In this document: positions 5,697-13,194 of the stretch, in pieces
Layout of the letters: every line of letters starts with the position of its first letter
How positions within the stretch are numbered: position 1 is the first letter of the stretch
Source of the DNA: a virus
Reading direction: 5' to 3' (one strand)
IMG/VR virus record: IMGVR_UViG_3300009481_000039
Coordinates: 1 to 36,808 of that record
DNA length: 36,808 nucleotides
Notes under the pieces: generated by a model
The model's input: only the letters and a program-made list of their open reading frames with translations
Database searches by the model: none
Told to the model about the DNA's origin: nothing
Program-made: the position numbers and the translations under genes

Positions 5697-6068
5697 ATGG
5701 ACAATAAAAAATTAAGCAAAAACTTTACAATTCAGGAATTTGAGTGCAAATGTGGGTGCGGTGCGAATGACATCAGCGTGGACTTGGTGGACAGGTTGCA
5801 AGAACTGAGGGATGCTGTTGGGATGCCGCTGTCGGTAACGAGTGGCGTGAGATGTGCTGACTGGAATCGAGAGATGGGTGGTTCTGAGGCGAGTTCGCAT
5901 ATCACTGGAAATTCTACAGCAGTCGATATTGCTTGCACATCCTCTCGTAATCGTTATATCATTTTAGAGAAGGCTGTTTTAATTTTTGATCGTGTCGGAA
6001 TAGCTAAAAATTTTATACATTGTGATGTCGATCCAAATAAAACGGCTGGGGTTGTTTGGGTTTATTAA
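5697..6068 (+). CDS. Endolysin, M15 family zinc peptidase
   Basis: This 123-residue protein is a D-Ala-D-Ala type or L-Ala-D-Glu endopeptidase of the M15 family that cuts cell-wall peptides. The N-terminus carries the usual FxCKCGCG cysteine cluster (C17, C19, C21). Then come SGVRCADWN, a SSH-ITG-...-AVDIAC zinc motif with H68 and D77, and IHCDVD with H108 as third ligand and D110. The H-to-D spacing is two residues longer than the usual HxxGxAxD. I start at ATG 5697; only a run of eight G lies upstream as a ribosome site. No signal peptide is visible, so release needs the holin genes that follow. Confidence 0.88.
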   Translation: MDNKKLSKNFTIQEFECKCGCGANDISVDLVDRLQELRDAVGMPLSVTSGVRCADWNREMGGSEASSHITGNSTAVDIACTSSRNRYIILEKAVLIFDRVGIAKNFIHCDVDPNKTAGVVWVY

Positions 6069-6085
6069 CTTTTTAGGAGTTCATC

Positions 6086-6274
6086 ATGGAAGCATTAGTG
6101 GCGTTGGCCTCGAACCAAAGCTGGTTTCAGGTATGTGGCGAAATTATTTTAATAGCCAACAGTATCACGATGTTGATCAGCGATAAGTTCATGCAAGGCA
6201 ATCCTATTCTTGCCAAGATCAACATGGGCTTAAATTTTCTTTCCTTAAACATTTTCAAAAATAAAAATCAATGA
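6086..6274 (+). CDS. Holin candidate (62 residues)
   Basis: A small protein with one clear hydrophobic segment (about 15-32, VCGEIILIANSITMLI) and a weaker one further on (about 43-56, INMGLNFLSLNIF), ending in Lys and Asn. SD TTAGGAG is well placed. It sits between the endolysin and the spanins and overlaps the next gene as ATGA, the normal place for a holin. No family motif is visible, so the assignment is from size, hydrophobicity and context. Confidence 0.55.
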   Translation: MEALVALASNQSWFQVCGEIILIANSITMLISDKFMQGNPILAKINMGLNFLSLNIFKNKNQ

Positions 6275-6498
6275 TGACTCTAATGGTGGTCATAGGACTT
6301 ATTACTCTTTTGGGTGGTGGCTTCTATTGGGCAGTCAGGATGGGAAAGAAGATGCAGAGGTTGGAGAACTTTGAGGTTGGCAAAGAAAAGATGGGAAGTG
6401 TTTCAGAATTTAACAGGCGAATTGATGAAGAGACTGATAGAAAAATTAAGTCTGGTGGTGATAGCCCTGTGGGTGGGGCATGGTTGCGTAACAAGTAG
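6271..6498 (+). CDS. Inner-membrane spanin candidate (Rz-like)
   Basis: This 75-residue protein has an N-terminal membrane anchor (about 2-23, MTLMVVIGLITLLGGGFYWA) and then a charged helical region (24-60) that would lie in the periplasm. This is the layout of an inner-membrane spanin. A lipoprotein gene begins inside it at 6425 in another frame, exactly the nested arrangement of lambda Rz and Rz1. It is shorter than most Rz proteins, so a second holin or antiholin is the alternative. Confidence 0.6.
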   Translation: MMTLMVVIGLITLLGGGFYWAVRMGKKMQRLENFEVGKEKMGSVSEFNRRIDEETDRKIKSGGDSPVGGAWLRNK

Positions 6499-6697
6499 TG
6501 GCACAACACATCTGCCAATACACAAAAGACCAGTCATTCCTTTTGCAGTGGAGCAACCACATAAAGCCTTTATCGGTTGCGGAGATGATTATTTCTGTAT
6601 TTCACCTGAACATTTGCAGGGTCTTAGAAGGTACACAATTGAAATGGATGCATTGGTTAGAAAGTACGAGCACGCAACTGAAGTGTTCAATGATTAA
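6425..6697 (+). CDS. Outer-membrane lipoprotein spanin candidate (Rz1-like)
   Basis: The 90-residue product starts MKRLIEKLSLVVIALWVGHGC, a type II signal peptide with lipobox VGHGC and modified Cys at 21. After it come two prolines-rich steps (HLPIHKRPVIPFAVEQP), a C-x-C bearing segment (GCGDDYFCISPEHL) and a helix. Its first 74 bases overlap the inner spanin gene in a different frame. This pairing indicates a Gram-negative host with an outer membrane to breach. I chose the internal ATG 6425 because it gives a clean signal peptide; an upstream ATG at 6314 would not. Confidence 0.7.
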   Translation: MKRLIEKLSLVVIALWVGHGCVTSSGTTHLPIHKRPVIPFAVEQPHKAFIGCGDDYFCISPEHLQGLRRYTIEMDALVRKYEHATEVFND

Positions 6698-6912
6698 TGT
6701 CCAAGAGGAAGGAGAATTATCTTGACTCCAATGCTTATTTTGACAATCCAAACTTAGAGTATCCATTGCATAGTAAGCAAAAAAATGAGGTTGTCTTGGA
6801 TCAAGGTGAGTATCTCTACCCTTGTTATGTTTATGACAAACATGGAAAGTTGTTAAGAGTTGAATATCCCAAGGTTAAAATAAAATTGAAGAGATGGACT
6901 TCAAGATTTTAA
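6697..6912 (+). CDS. Small protein with YLY-x3-VYD motif, unknown function
   Basis: This 71-residue protein starts on the last base of the previous stop (TAATG). It has a strand pattern GEYLYPCYVYDKHGKLLRVEYPKVK and a basic end. The same pattern (YLY, YD, G-x-L, V, P) recurs in the protein at 36183-36431, suggesting a shared small beta fold. Function unknown. Confidence 0.62.
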   Translation: MSKRKENYLDSNAYFDNPNLEYPLHSKQKNEVVLDQGEYLYPCYVYDKHGKLLRVEYPKVKIKLKRWTSRF

Positions 6913-6974
6913 TCCTGCTTCTTTTTTATTACATTTTAACTGTGATGGTAATTATTTACGAGAATTTTAATTAA
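6894..6974 (+). CDS. 26-residue membrane microprotein
   Basis: ATG 6894 opens a frame of 26 codons encoding MDFKILILLLFYYILTVMVI and a short polar end (YENFN). It is almost entirely one transmembrane helix. It overlaps the end of the previous gene by 19 bases, and GAAGAG precedes the start. It lies in the lysis region, so a holin, antiholin or lysis-timing peptide is possible. It is too short for statistical certainty; a similar peptide at 26443 strengthens the case. Confidence 0.5.
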   Translation: MDFKILILLLFYYILTVMVIIYENFN

Positions 6975-6988
6975 GTTTAAACAACAAA

Positions 6989-7339
6989 ATGGACAAACAG
7001 ATTTTAATATTTTTAATTACTATTTTTATTGCCACCGCTGGAATGGCAAGAGGGTTTGATCTGAATATTAATAATCTTATTGCTCCACCAACAATGATTA
7101 AGTACCAAGGCTCTGCCCATGCAGTGTTTGATATGGGTGGAATGAAGTATTTATTCAAAGTCACACAAGAAGCAAGGCTATTCCCTCAATGCAATGCTAT
7201 TCAGAAAAAAGGAAAAGAGATTATGGTTGTTGGGCATAGTCCTGATGGTTATGCATATTTTGTTGATAAAAACCCAGTTGCTTTTAAGACAAATCACAAC
7301 CCAAGCTGGACTGACATTGTGAAGAGAACACATGAGTAA
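6989..7339 (+). CDS. Secreted protein with signal peptide, unknown function
   Basis: This 116-residue product begins with a signal peptide (MDKQILIFLITIFIATAGMARG), cleavage probable after the Ala near 20. The mature part has a strand-rich fold with one Cys and a VGHSPDGYAYFV segment. It could act in the periplasm during lysis or superinfection exclusion. It overlaps the terminase small subunit by eight bases. No upstream SD is obvious. No family is recognised. Confidence 0.6.
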   Translation: MDKQILIFLITIFIATAGMARGFDLNINNLIAPPTMIKYQGSAHAVFDMGGMKYLFKVTQEARLFPQCNAIQKKGKEIMVVGHSPDGYAYFVDKNPVAFKTNHNPSWTDIVKRTHE

Positions 7340-7883
7340 GCTGAATCCAAAACAAAAGAAATTTGTCAGAGAGTATGTCAAAGACTTCAATACTTCTCAG
7401 GCAATGACAAAGGCTGGATATTCAAAGACTAATGCAACTGCTGGTGGGAGAAGGATGTTAGAAAATGTTGGAGTGAAAGAAGAGATAGAAAAGTATATTC
7501 AAAGGGATGAGGGTGATGTTGATGCAAGAAGAAGGGAGATTGTTAAAAAGACACATGAAATGATGCACGCTGACATTCTTGATCTTTATGACTCAGTTCA
7601 TGGTGAGTTGGTTGTGAAGAGCCTGACTGATGTGCCAAGAGGTGTGAGGGATTTGATTCAGGAGATACAAACTATTCAGTTGCCTGATGGTGGTGGGCTG
7701 GGTTGTAAGATCAAACTGATTCCAAGAGACAGGATCATCAGCCTGAACGCAAAGATTCATGGGATGATGGTTGAGAGGCACGAGGTTAAGATGGATCATC
7801 AGGTAACACTTGTTGACTGTTTGAGAGAGATCGATGAGCGAGAAAAAGCGAATAACGCAGAAACTAAATCAGTATCGAACTGA
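7332..7883 (+). CDS. terS: Terminase small subunit
   Basis: This 183-residue protein matches the Terminase_2 type: residues 4-48 read LNPKQKKFVREYVKDFNTSQ and continue with A-x-TKAGYSKTNATAGGRRMLENVGVKEEI in pieces, the helix-turn-helix that recognises the packaging site. A middle helical part (56-110) would form the ring. It overlaps the large subunit gene by 50 bases. This pair starts packaging of the concatemer; headful or site-specific cutting cannot be told from sequence. Confidence 0.88.
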   Translation: MSKLNPKQKKFVREYVKDFNTSQAMTKAGYSKTNATAGGRRMLENVGVKEEIEKYIQRDEGDVDARRREIVKKTHEMMHADILDLYDSVHGELVVKSLTDVPRGVRDLIQEIQTIQLPDGGGLGCKIKLIPRDRIISLNAKIHGMMVERHEVKMDHQVTLVDCLREIDEREKANNAETKSVSN

Positions 7884-9243
7884 CCCAGTAGCGTTTGTTG
7901 TCGAGGTGTTGGGTGTCCAGCCTGACAAGTGGCAAGCCGAAGCACTGAAGGCTGTGTTGTCTTACGACAGAATATCTATTCGTAGTGGGCATGGAGTTGG
8001 GAAATCCTATTTCCTTAGTTTTCTTACGTTGTGGTGGTTATGCACTCGATCCAACGAGGGTTGCAAGGTAGCTATGACTGCACCAACCTCACATCAGTTG
8101 CACGATGTTTTGTTTAGTAGCATCAGTGAACTGTATCGGAAGATGCCAAAGTGGTATCAGAATCAATTAGCTGTCAAGAGTGAACGAGTCGAGGTGGTTG
8201 GGAAAGAGCAAGAGTGTTTTGCGGTGGCTCGAACAAGTCGGAGAGAGAACCCAGAAGCACTGCAAGGATTTCATAGCCCATCGATGCTTTTTATAATAGA
8301 CGAGGCCAGTGGTGTTGAGCCTATGGTATTTGAGACTGCCCAAGGTAGTATGAGTTCTGCTGGTGCTAAGACAATCATGTGTGGCAACCCAACAAGACAA
8401 AGCGGATACTTCTACGATTCATTTCACTCGCATCGAGACAAGTGGAAAACATTTAAGGTGAGTTGTGCTGACTCTAAGAATGTAGACCCGTCATTCATTG
8501 AAGAGATGGCATCGAAGTATGGGGAAGAGAGTAGCGTGTTCAAGGTTAGGGTGTTGGGTGATTTTGACAATGAGCAAGGTGATACGGTTGTTCCTCTAAA
8601 TATTATTGAGAGTGCTGTTGAAAGGGCGGTTGAGGTGAACCCAGCCGCAAGCGTAGTCTGGGGATTGGACTGTGCGAGAATGGGGAATGATCGTACCGCC
8701 TTGTGCAAGAGAAAAGGTAATGTATTGCTGGAGCCTATTACATACTGGCAAGGCAAGGACTTAATGCAAACGTGTGGGTTGATCGTTGCTGAATATAAAA
8801 GATTGGAGAGTTTTCCTGATGAACTGCCTGAAGAAATTTGTGTTGACAGTATTGGACTTGGTGCTGGTGTGTGTGATCGCCTTGCGGAACTTGGTCTGCC
8901 AGTCAGAGGTGTTGCTGTAAGTGAAAGGCCGTCAACAGATGCAAAGACCTATATGCGACTTAGAGATGAGCTATGGTTTAAGGCAAGAGAGTGGTTTGAG
9001 TCACGAGACTGTAAAATCCCAGAGGGGTGCGATGAACTGGTGGCTGAACTAAGCGTACCTACCTATCAGTTCACGAGCGTTGGTAAGATACAAGTCGAAT
9101 CAAAGGATAGCTTAAAGAAGAGAGGGGTTCGATCCCCTGACTTGGCAGACAGCTTCTGCCTGACTATGGCACACGAGAAAGTATTTAGTGGTGGCTATGG
9201 ATTTAAAACAGAATTACCAGAACTTGAGGTGGCAATCGTATGA
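7834..9243 (+). CDS. terL: Terminase large subunit (ATPase-nuclease)
   Basis: This 469-residue packaging motor has Walker A SGHGVGKS at 51-58 and Walker B LFIIDE at 152-157 with the catalytic Glu, then a coupling motif GNPTRQSG near 184-191. The C-terminal nuclease domain shows GLDCAR with D279, a second region VDSIGLGAG with D338, and SPDLADSF with D436 and D439 as metal ligands. Length and motif order are normal for podovirus terminases of the PBSX/P22-type group. The start ATG 7834 lies within the small subunit gene, with GAGAGA upstream. Confidence 0.95.
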   Translation: MSEKKRITQKLNQYRTDPVAFVVEVLGVQPDKWQAEALKAVLSYDRISIRSGHGVGKSYFLSFLTLWWLCTRSNEGCKVAMTAPTSHQLHDVLFSSISELYRKMPKWYQNQLAVKSERVEVVGKEQECFAVARTSRRENPEALQGFHSPSMLFIIDEASGVEPMVFETAQGSMSSAGAKTIMCGNPTRQSGYFYDSFHSHRDKWKTFKVSCADSKNVDPSFIEEMASKYGEESSVFKVRVLGDFDNEQGDTVVPLNIIESAVERAVEVNPAASVVWGLDCARMGNDRTALCKRKGNVLLEPITYWQGKDLMQTCGLIVAEYKRLESFPDELPEEICVDSIGLGAGVCDRLAELGLPVRGVAVSERPSTDAKTYMRLRDELWFKAREWFESRDCKIPEGCDELVAELSVPTYQFTSVGKIQVESKDSLKKRGVRSPDLADSFCLTMAHEKVFSGGYGFKTELPELEVAIV

Positions 9244-9431
9244 CATTCAAAATGCAAGCAGACATGGACTTACTTCAGGCACATTACGATGAACTGGTTT
9301 CACGGGTAGAGGAATTGGAAAAGAAACAGGAACTAATGCTGGTCGGCATAAACAACATACTTGGAGAGAACAACACTAATCCTGTCGGGGGGATTAAAGT
9401 TCCTCGAAATAAAAACAAAGGGAGGGGTTAA
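9240..9431 (+). CDS. Small coiled-coil protein
   Basis: This 63-residue protein overlaps the terminase stop as ATGA. Residues 8-40 form a heptad-like helix (LLQAHYDELVSRVEELEKKQ), followed by a Lys-Arg-rich tail (KVPRNKNKGRG). It lies between terminase and portal, where phages often keep small morphogenesis helpers. Function unknown. Confidence 0.6.
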   Translation: MTFKMQADMDLLQAHYDELVSRVEELEKKQELMLVGINNILGENNTNPVGGIKVPRNKNKGRG

Positions 9432-9650
9432 ATGAAAGCTAATATTGAAGTGAGTTATGCACCTGATGGACAGGTGTTGGAAATTATAATTCCAGAGGCT
9501 ATACAAGCTCTGCCGAAAGAGGCAAGGTTTGCGATATGGGATGAGGTGTCTTTTATGATAGAAGGCATGAAAGATGACGAAGCAGGGAGTGTTCATAGCA
9601 TTGGAGCCAATGCAATCAAAACTGACATGAACAAATTTAAGGGCTTATAA
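9432..9650 (+). CDS. Small protein of unknown function before the portal
   Basis: This 72-residue protein follows the previous stop without gap, with GGGAGGGG as ribosome site. It looks like a small alpha-beta fold (VLEIIIPEAIQALPKEARFA, then a helix FMIEGM). No family is recognised. It is likely to be co-translated with the portal gene three bases later. Confidence 0.6.
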   Translation: MKANIEVSYAPDGQVLEIIIPEAIQALPKEARFAIWDEVSFMIEGMKDDEAGSVHSIGANAIKTDMNKFKGL

Positions 9651-9652
9651 GA

Positions 9653-11776
9653 ATGGCTAAGAAAAAACAAAAGATAACAGACGAGAATTTAATCGAGATT
9701 ATAGAGCGAGAGGTTGGTAGTTCTATCACCTACTCTGGCGAACTCGACAGGCAAAGACGCAAGGCACTTGAGTATTACAATGGTGAGCCTTTTGGTAATG
9801 AGATCGAGGGAAGGTCAAGCGTTGTGTCCACTGATGTCATGGATGTGGTCGAGTGGTCTATGCCAATCCTTATGAAGATATTTGGTTCAGGCGATCAGGT
9901 CGGAAGGTTTGAGCCGCAAAACCCAGAGGATGTCGAGTCAAGCGAACAAGCTACAGATTACTGTAATTATGTTTTCTTTAGGCAGAATGATGGGTTTAAA
10001 CTTTTATACGATTCAATGAAAGACGCACTGCTTAGTAAGACTGGCATCTACAAGGTGATATGGGAAGAGACTGAAGAGGTGGTGCGTGAAGACTATGAGG
10101 GCTTGAGCGATGAAGAATTTGAGTTGCTTGTCATGGATGATTCGGTTGAGGTTGTTTCGCATACGGCTGTCAGTGGTATGGTTATGGATGAAGGTGAAGA
10201 GACTGTTGGCTTGAGTGAATCACCAGAGATGGGAATGATGGGCGAGGTTCAAGAGGCAATGCAAGCACCACAGGAAATGGTGGAGCAACCTGAAGTTATC
10301 CCAACATTCCACAATGTATCTATTCGCAAGAAAGTAAACGATGGCAAGGTCAACATAGAAGTTGTTGCCCCTGAAGAGTTTTATATTTCGAGGAACGCAA
10401 GGACTATAGAAGACTCGCCTTTTGTTTGTCATCGTACTCGACACACTGTAAGCGAACTTATCGAGATGGGGTTTGATGATGCAGATGAGTATACGAGCGA
10501 TGACTCCCAACACTACGATCAGGAAAACATTGCTAGAAGGTTTAACGATGACAGTCTAGCCAATATGCCGACAGACGAACTCGATGCAAGCACTCGTGAG
10601 ATATGGGTTGATGAAGCATACATTCGATGCGACTGGGATGGTGATGGGATTTCAGAGATAAGGAAAGTCTGGAAGGCTGGCAACAAGATAATACTGAATG
10701 AAGAGGTGGATCGGATTCCATTCACAACGATCTGCCCACTGCCAATGCCTCACAAGTTCTATGGTTTTTCAATAGCTGACATTGTGATGGACTTGCAGTT
10801 AATCAAGTCAACGCTATGGAGAAATATCCTCGACAACATTTACCACTTGAACAATGGAAGGTTCGAGTGTTTGGATGGCAAGGTCAACATGGATGATATG
10901 CTGACCAACCGCCCTGCTGGTGTTGTTCGAGTCAAAGAGATGGGTGCAGTTAAAAGGCTGGATGCTCCGAACATTGGGAACGCTCCTTACGAGATGCTTA
11001 ATTATATCGACAGCGTCAGGGACAGTCGGACTGGTATCACCAAGTTTAATCAGGGGCTGGACGCTAATGTGCTTCAGCAAACCACTGCGACAGCTTTTAT
11101 GCAACAGATGCAGTCAAGCCAAGCAAGGATAGAGTTGATAGCTAGAGTGTTTGCAGAGACTGGCATCAGGGAAATGTTTGGAATGATTTACGAGTTGTTA
11201 CAAAAGAACTCTGACAAGGCGAAGGTTGTGAAGTTGCGAAACAAGTGGGTGACTGTTGATCCGCAAAGTTGGAGAGACAAGGCAGACTTTACCGTAAGGG
11301 TTGGTCTTGGTAATGGCAACAGGGAACAAAACATGGTGCATCTCCAGACACTCGCCCAGATGCAAGAGAAGATTGTTGCGGCTGGTGGCATGGGCTTACT
11401 TGTTACTCCGAAAAACATATTCAATACTTTGAAAGAGATTGGAATGAATATGGGTCTGAAGAATATCGAGGAATACATTACTGATCCTAAAGAGGGAATG
11501 CCTCAACAGCAACAACAGGATCAAGGTGTGGCTGAGATTGCAAGTATGCACCTAGAGGCAGAGAAGTTAAAGTTTGAAGCTGACAAGATGAAGATTCAGG
11601 TCGATATGCAAAAGCTACAAGTGGAAGCACAGAAGCTGGAAATAGAAAAACAGAAACTCGCTTTCGAGGGAGACAAGCTACAGTCTGAGATGATAATGGA
11701 GCAACAAGAGAATCAGTTGAAGGCGGCAGAGTTACAGATGGAAGGGCTAACAGAAAGACCAATTAAGGTGGGGTGA
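9653..11776 (+). CDS. Portal protein
   Basis: This 707-residue protein forms the ring at the capsid vertex through which DNA enters and leaves. The N-terminal part shows the usual portal opening (RRKALEYYNGEPFGNE, then EGRSSVVSTDVMDVVEW), as in large podovirus portals. The central part contains a long acidic Met- and Gln-rich insertion (about 150-222). The crown region at 616-700 is a long coiled coil of near-repeats (EAEKLKFEADKMKIQVDMQK style), typical of portals with a barrel. It follows terminase directly, as expected. A terminator follows at 11793. Confidence 0.88.
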   Translation: MAKKKQKITDENLIEIIEREVGSSITYSGELDRQRRKALEYYNGEPFGNEIEGRSSVVSTDVMDVVEWSMPILMKIFGSGDQVGRFEPQNPEDVESSEQATDYCNYVFFRQNDGFKLLYDSMKDALLSKTGIYKVIWEETEEVVREDYEGLSDEEFELLVMDDSVEVVSHTAVSGMVMDEGEETVGLSESPEMGMMGEVQEAMQAPQEMVEQPEVIPTFHNVSIRKKVNDGKVNIEVVAPEEFYISRNARTIEDSPFVCHRTRHTVSELIEMGFDDADEYTSDDSQHYDQENIARRFNDDSLANMPTDELDASTREIWVDEAYIRCDWDGDGISEIRKVWKAGNKIILNEEVDRIPFTTICPLPMPHKFYGFSIADIVMDLQLIKSTLWRNILDNIYHLNNGRFECLDGKVNMDDMLTNRPAGVVRVKEMGAVKRLDAPNIGNAPYEMLNYIDSVRDSRTGITKFNQGLDANVLQQTTATAFMQQMQSSQARIELIARVFAETGIREMFGMIYELLQKNSDKAKVVKLRNKWVTVDPQSWRDKADFTVRVGLGNGNREQNMVHLQTLAQMQEKIVAAGGMGLLVTPKNIFNTLKEIGMNMGLKNIEEYITDPKEGMPQQQQQDQGVAEIASMHLEAEKLKFEADKMKIQVDMQKLQVEAQKLEIEKQKLAFEGDKLQSEMIMEQQENQLKAAELQMEGLTERPIKVG

Positions 11777-11792
11777 TAAGGTGAATGGGAAT

Positions 11793-11819
11793 GAGGGGGG
11801 ATGGATGCCCCCCTCAATT
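11793..11819 (+). terminator. Terminator after the portal gene
   Basis: GAGGGGGG (11793-11800), 7-base loop, CCCCCCTC (11808-11815), then AATTTT. An 8-bp GC-rich stem with a short T-tract makes a plausible rho-independent terminator for the rightward transcript. On the other strand it sits just after the papain-like gene and could also slow leftward transcription. Confidence 0.8.
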
Positions 11820-11834
11820 TTAAAGGCTGGATGG

Positions 11835-12377
11835 TTAGGACTTGGGTCGATAGATTCTTTTCTTTCCATGTGCCACAACTTCCCAGACATCTTTGACCCT
11901 TGCTCTACGATGAGGTGCTTTACGAATGAAGACAGGGACTTGCGTGAAGGAATCAACGAACTTGTTACCTTTAACTAATTGCCAGTGGTCTCCAGCAGAC
12001 ACAAGGTTCATTTCGTTTCGATCCTTTCTGGTTCTAAGCCAACGTGCAATAGTTGGGGGGTTGCCATTATGACTAGCTGGCTTGTTCGCAGTTGCCTTGC
12101 TCAGTCGGTATCCATAATGATTAAGGCAGTAATTAACTTCCCACCAGTGAGTTCCCTTAACAGGTCTTTCCACATTGATGGATCGTTGGTCTACCATCCA
12201 GCCATCATCATCCCTGATGTCGATGACTCTTTCAGTATGACCAACTCCTCTTTTGATTCGTTGGTCTTTAATAACACGCACGATGTCAGCGACAGGAAAC
12301 CCAGTTATGGATGAGATAACAGACGGGCCACACCAAGTGGTTTCATTGTTTAATTTAGTTACAGGTCTTAGTTTCAT
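11835..12377 (-). CDS. Papain-like cysteine peptidase fold protein
   Basis: This 180-residue leftward protein has the layout of papain-like or C39-like peptidases: TTWCGPSVISSITG with C16 at the start of the first helix, SAGDHWQLV with H131, and KFVDSF with D142. A basic end follows (APHRRARVKDVWEVV). The order and spacing support a Cys-His-Asp triad, though activity is unproven. I start at ATG 12377 with GGAGACACACA upstream. It is encoded against the late genes together with one small protein. Candidate roles are processing of virion proteins or attack on a host protein. Confidence 0.7.
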   Translation of the reverse strand: MKLRPVTKLNNETTWCGPSVISSITGFPVADIVRVIKDQRIKRGVGHTERVIDIRDDDGWMVDQRSINVERPVKGTHWWEVNYCLNHYGYRLSKATANKPASHNGNPPTIARWLRTRKDRNEMNLVSAGDHWQLVKGNKFVDSFTQVPVFIRKAPHRRARVKDVWEVVAHGKKRIYRPKS

Positions 12378-12399
12378 TGTGTGTCTCCTTTTTAAAAGT

Positions 12400-12591
12400 T
12401 TAAGGTTTGATTGTGATTCCTCTGCGTTGCGACTCGACAAGTTCCTTTATAGCAAGAAGGTGCTGAGTCTCAAGATACTCAATCGCAGACTGGGACACCC
12501 TCTCGTATTTATGGAGTCGAGTGTTTGATGATTCATGTGCGATCATTAATAAGTGTCTTTTTGTTTCTGCTTTGTTTAACAAGCTGGACAT
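12400..12591 (-). CDS. Small helical protein of unknown function (63 residues)
   Basis: The product is helical and charged (MSSLLNKAETKRHLLMIAHE, then QSAIEYLETQHLLAIKELV). Its start has GGAGAGATCAA just upstream, a variant of the cassette used in the leftward block at 3636-5514. It is first in a two-gene leftward unit. No family is recognised. Confidence 0.62.
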   Translation of the reverse strand: MSSLLNKAETKRHLLMIAHESSNTRLHKYERVSQSAIEYLETQHLLAIKELVESQRRGITIKP

Positions 12592-12880
12592 TTGATCTCT
12601 CCTTTTTAATATGAATAAATTTTTAACTTACATGACTATTATACCAAACGCCTTTTTGAGAATGATCGTTTCGCCCAGTATTGGTAAGGGTTTTAGCCAC
12701 TACACGCTTTTAAACGTAGATAAAAATAAATTTGACAACGGAGTCATGGGAGCAAACAGGTGTTGAAACTGAAATAATCACTCAAAGGTATTTACTTCAG
12801 GCTTTGAATCGCACATAAAAAAAATTAAAAAAGTTTTTTGCAGATTTTTATTGATTTTGATAATGAGGTGATAAGGGGTG
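12592..12880. other. Intergenic region between divergent genes
   Basis: This gap of about 290 bases holds the leftward promoter element at 12638-12643. On the plus strand there is a TTGACA at 12732-12737 without a matching -10 box, and an A/T-rich stretch at 12816-12860 with a GATAAT at 12859-12864 but a poor -35. A rightward promoter for the scaffold and capsid genes may lie here but I cannot place it. No gene of convincing quality is seen. Confidence 0.55.
12638..12643 (-). promoter_or_regulatory. Extended -10 promoter element for the leftward inset
   Basis: The minus strand reads TGG-TATAAT, a perfect -10 box with the extended TGn element. No good -35 box is seen at 16-18 bases, so the extended -10 would carry recognition. 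It lies about 50 bases before the start at 12591. Confidence 0.6.
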
Positions 12881-13027
12881 ATGAAAACAGAACTGGATGA
12901 TGCCAAGCACATCATCAAGAAAAAAGTTAAAGTATGGATTGGTGATCAGTTGTATGTGTGCAATAAGTTGCCTACCCAGAAAGACATTGCAAGGCACATG
13001 AAATTACCACAGAAAAGGCTAAAATAA
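12881..13027 (+). CDS. Small basic protein with helix-turn-helix-like end (48 residues)
   Basis: ATG 12881 follows AAGGGGTG. The product is basic and ends with LPTQKDIARHMKLPQKRLK, which looks like the first two helices of a helix-turn-helix. Its stop overlaps the next start (TAATGA). It may bind nucleic acid. It is the first gene of the second rightward late group. Confidence 0.55.
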   Translation: MKTELDDAKHIIKKKVKVWIGDQLYVCNKLPTQKDIARHMKLPQKRLK

Positions 13028-13194
13028 TGAGCATTGAGTCGTTAAAAGCCAAGGGTCATTGCATATTGACATGGAATGAAATAAGGAATATGGACTTAAC
13101 CGAAATAAGGAGTATTGAAGAGAGAATGAAAAAGAAAACAGTAAAGAAGCCAGTTAAGAAAACCAGAAAACCTAAACCAAAAGGAACTTACTAA
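13027..13194 (+). CDS. Small protein with Lys/Pro-rich histone-like tail (55 residues)
   Basis: The frame opens at ATG 13027 and its stop overlaps the next gene by one base. The last 21 residues are Lys, Pro, Thr and Arg only, with KKxVKKPVKKxRKPKPK spacing like histone H1 tails. It may neutralise packaged DNA or bind RNA. No family is recognised. Confidence 0.58.
   Translation: MSIESLKAKGHCILTWNEIRNMDLTEIRSIEERMKKKTVKKPVKKTRKPKPKGTY

Noticed and set aside
9124-9137. GGGG-TTCGATC-like T-arm of a tRNA, possible attachment site
   Set aside because: It lies inside the terminase nuclease domain (codes for RGVRSPD, a conserved stretch). No acceptor, anticodon arm or CCA context is present.
12662-12766. 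34-codon rightward frame in the intergenic region
   Set aside because: Only a weak GAGA upstream, and the frame shows no recognisable feature. Kept as non-coding.
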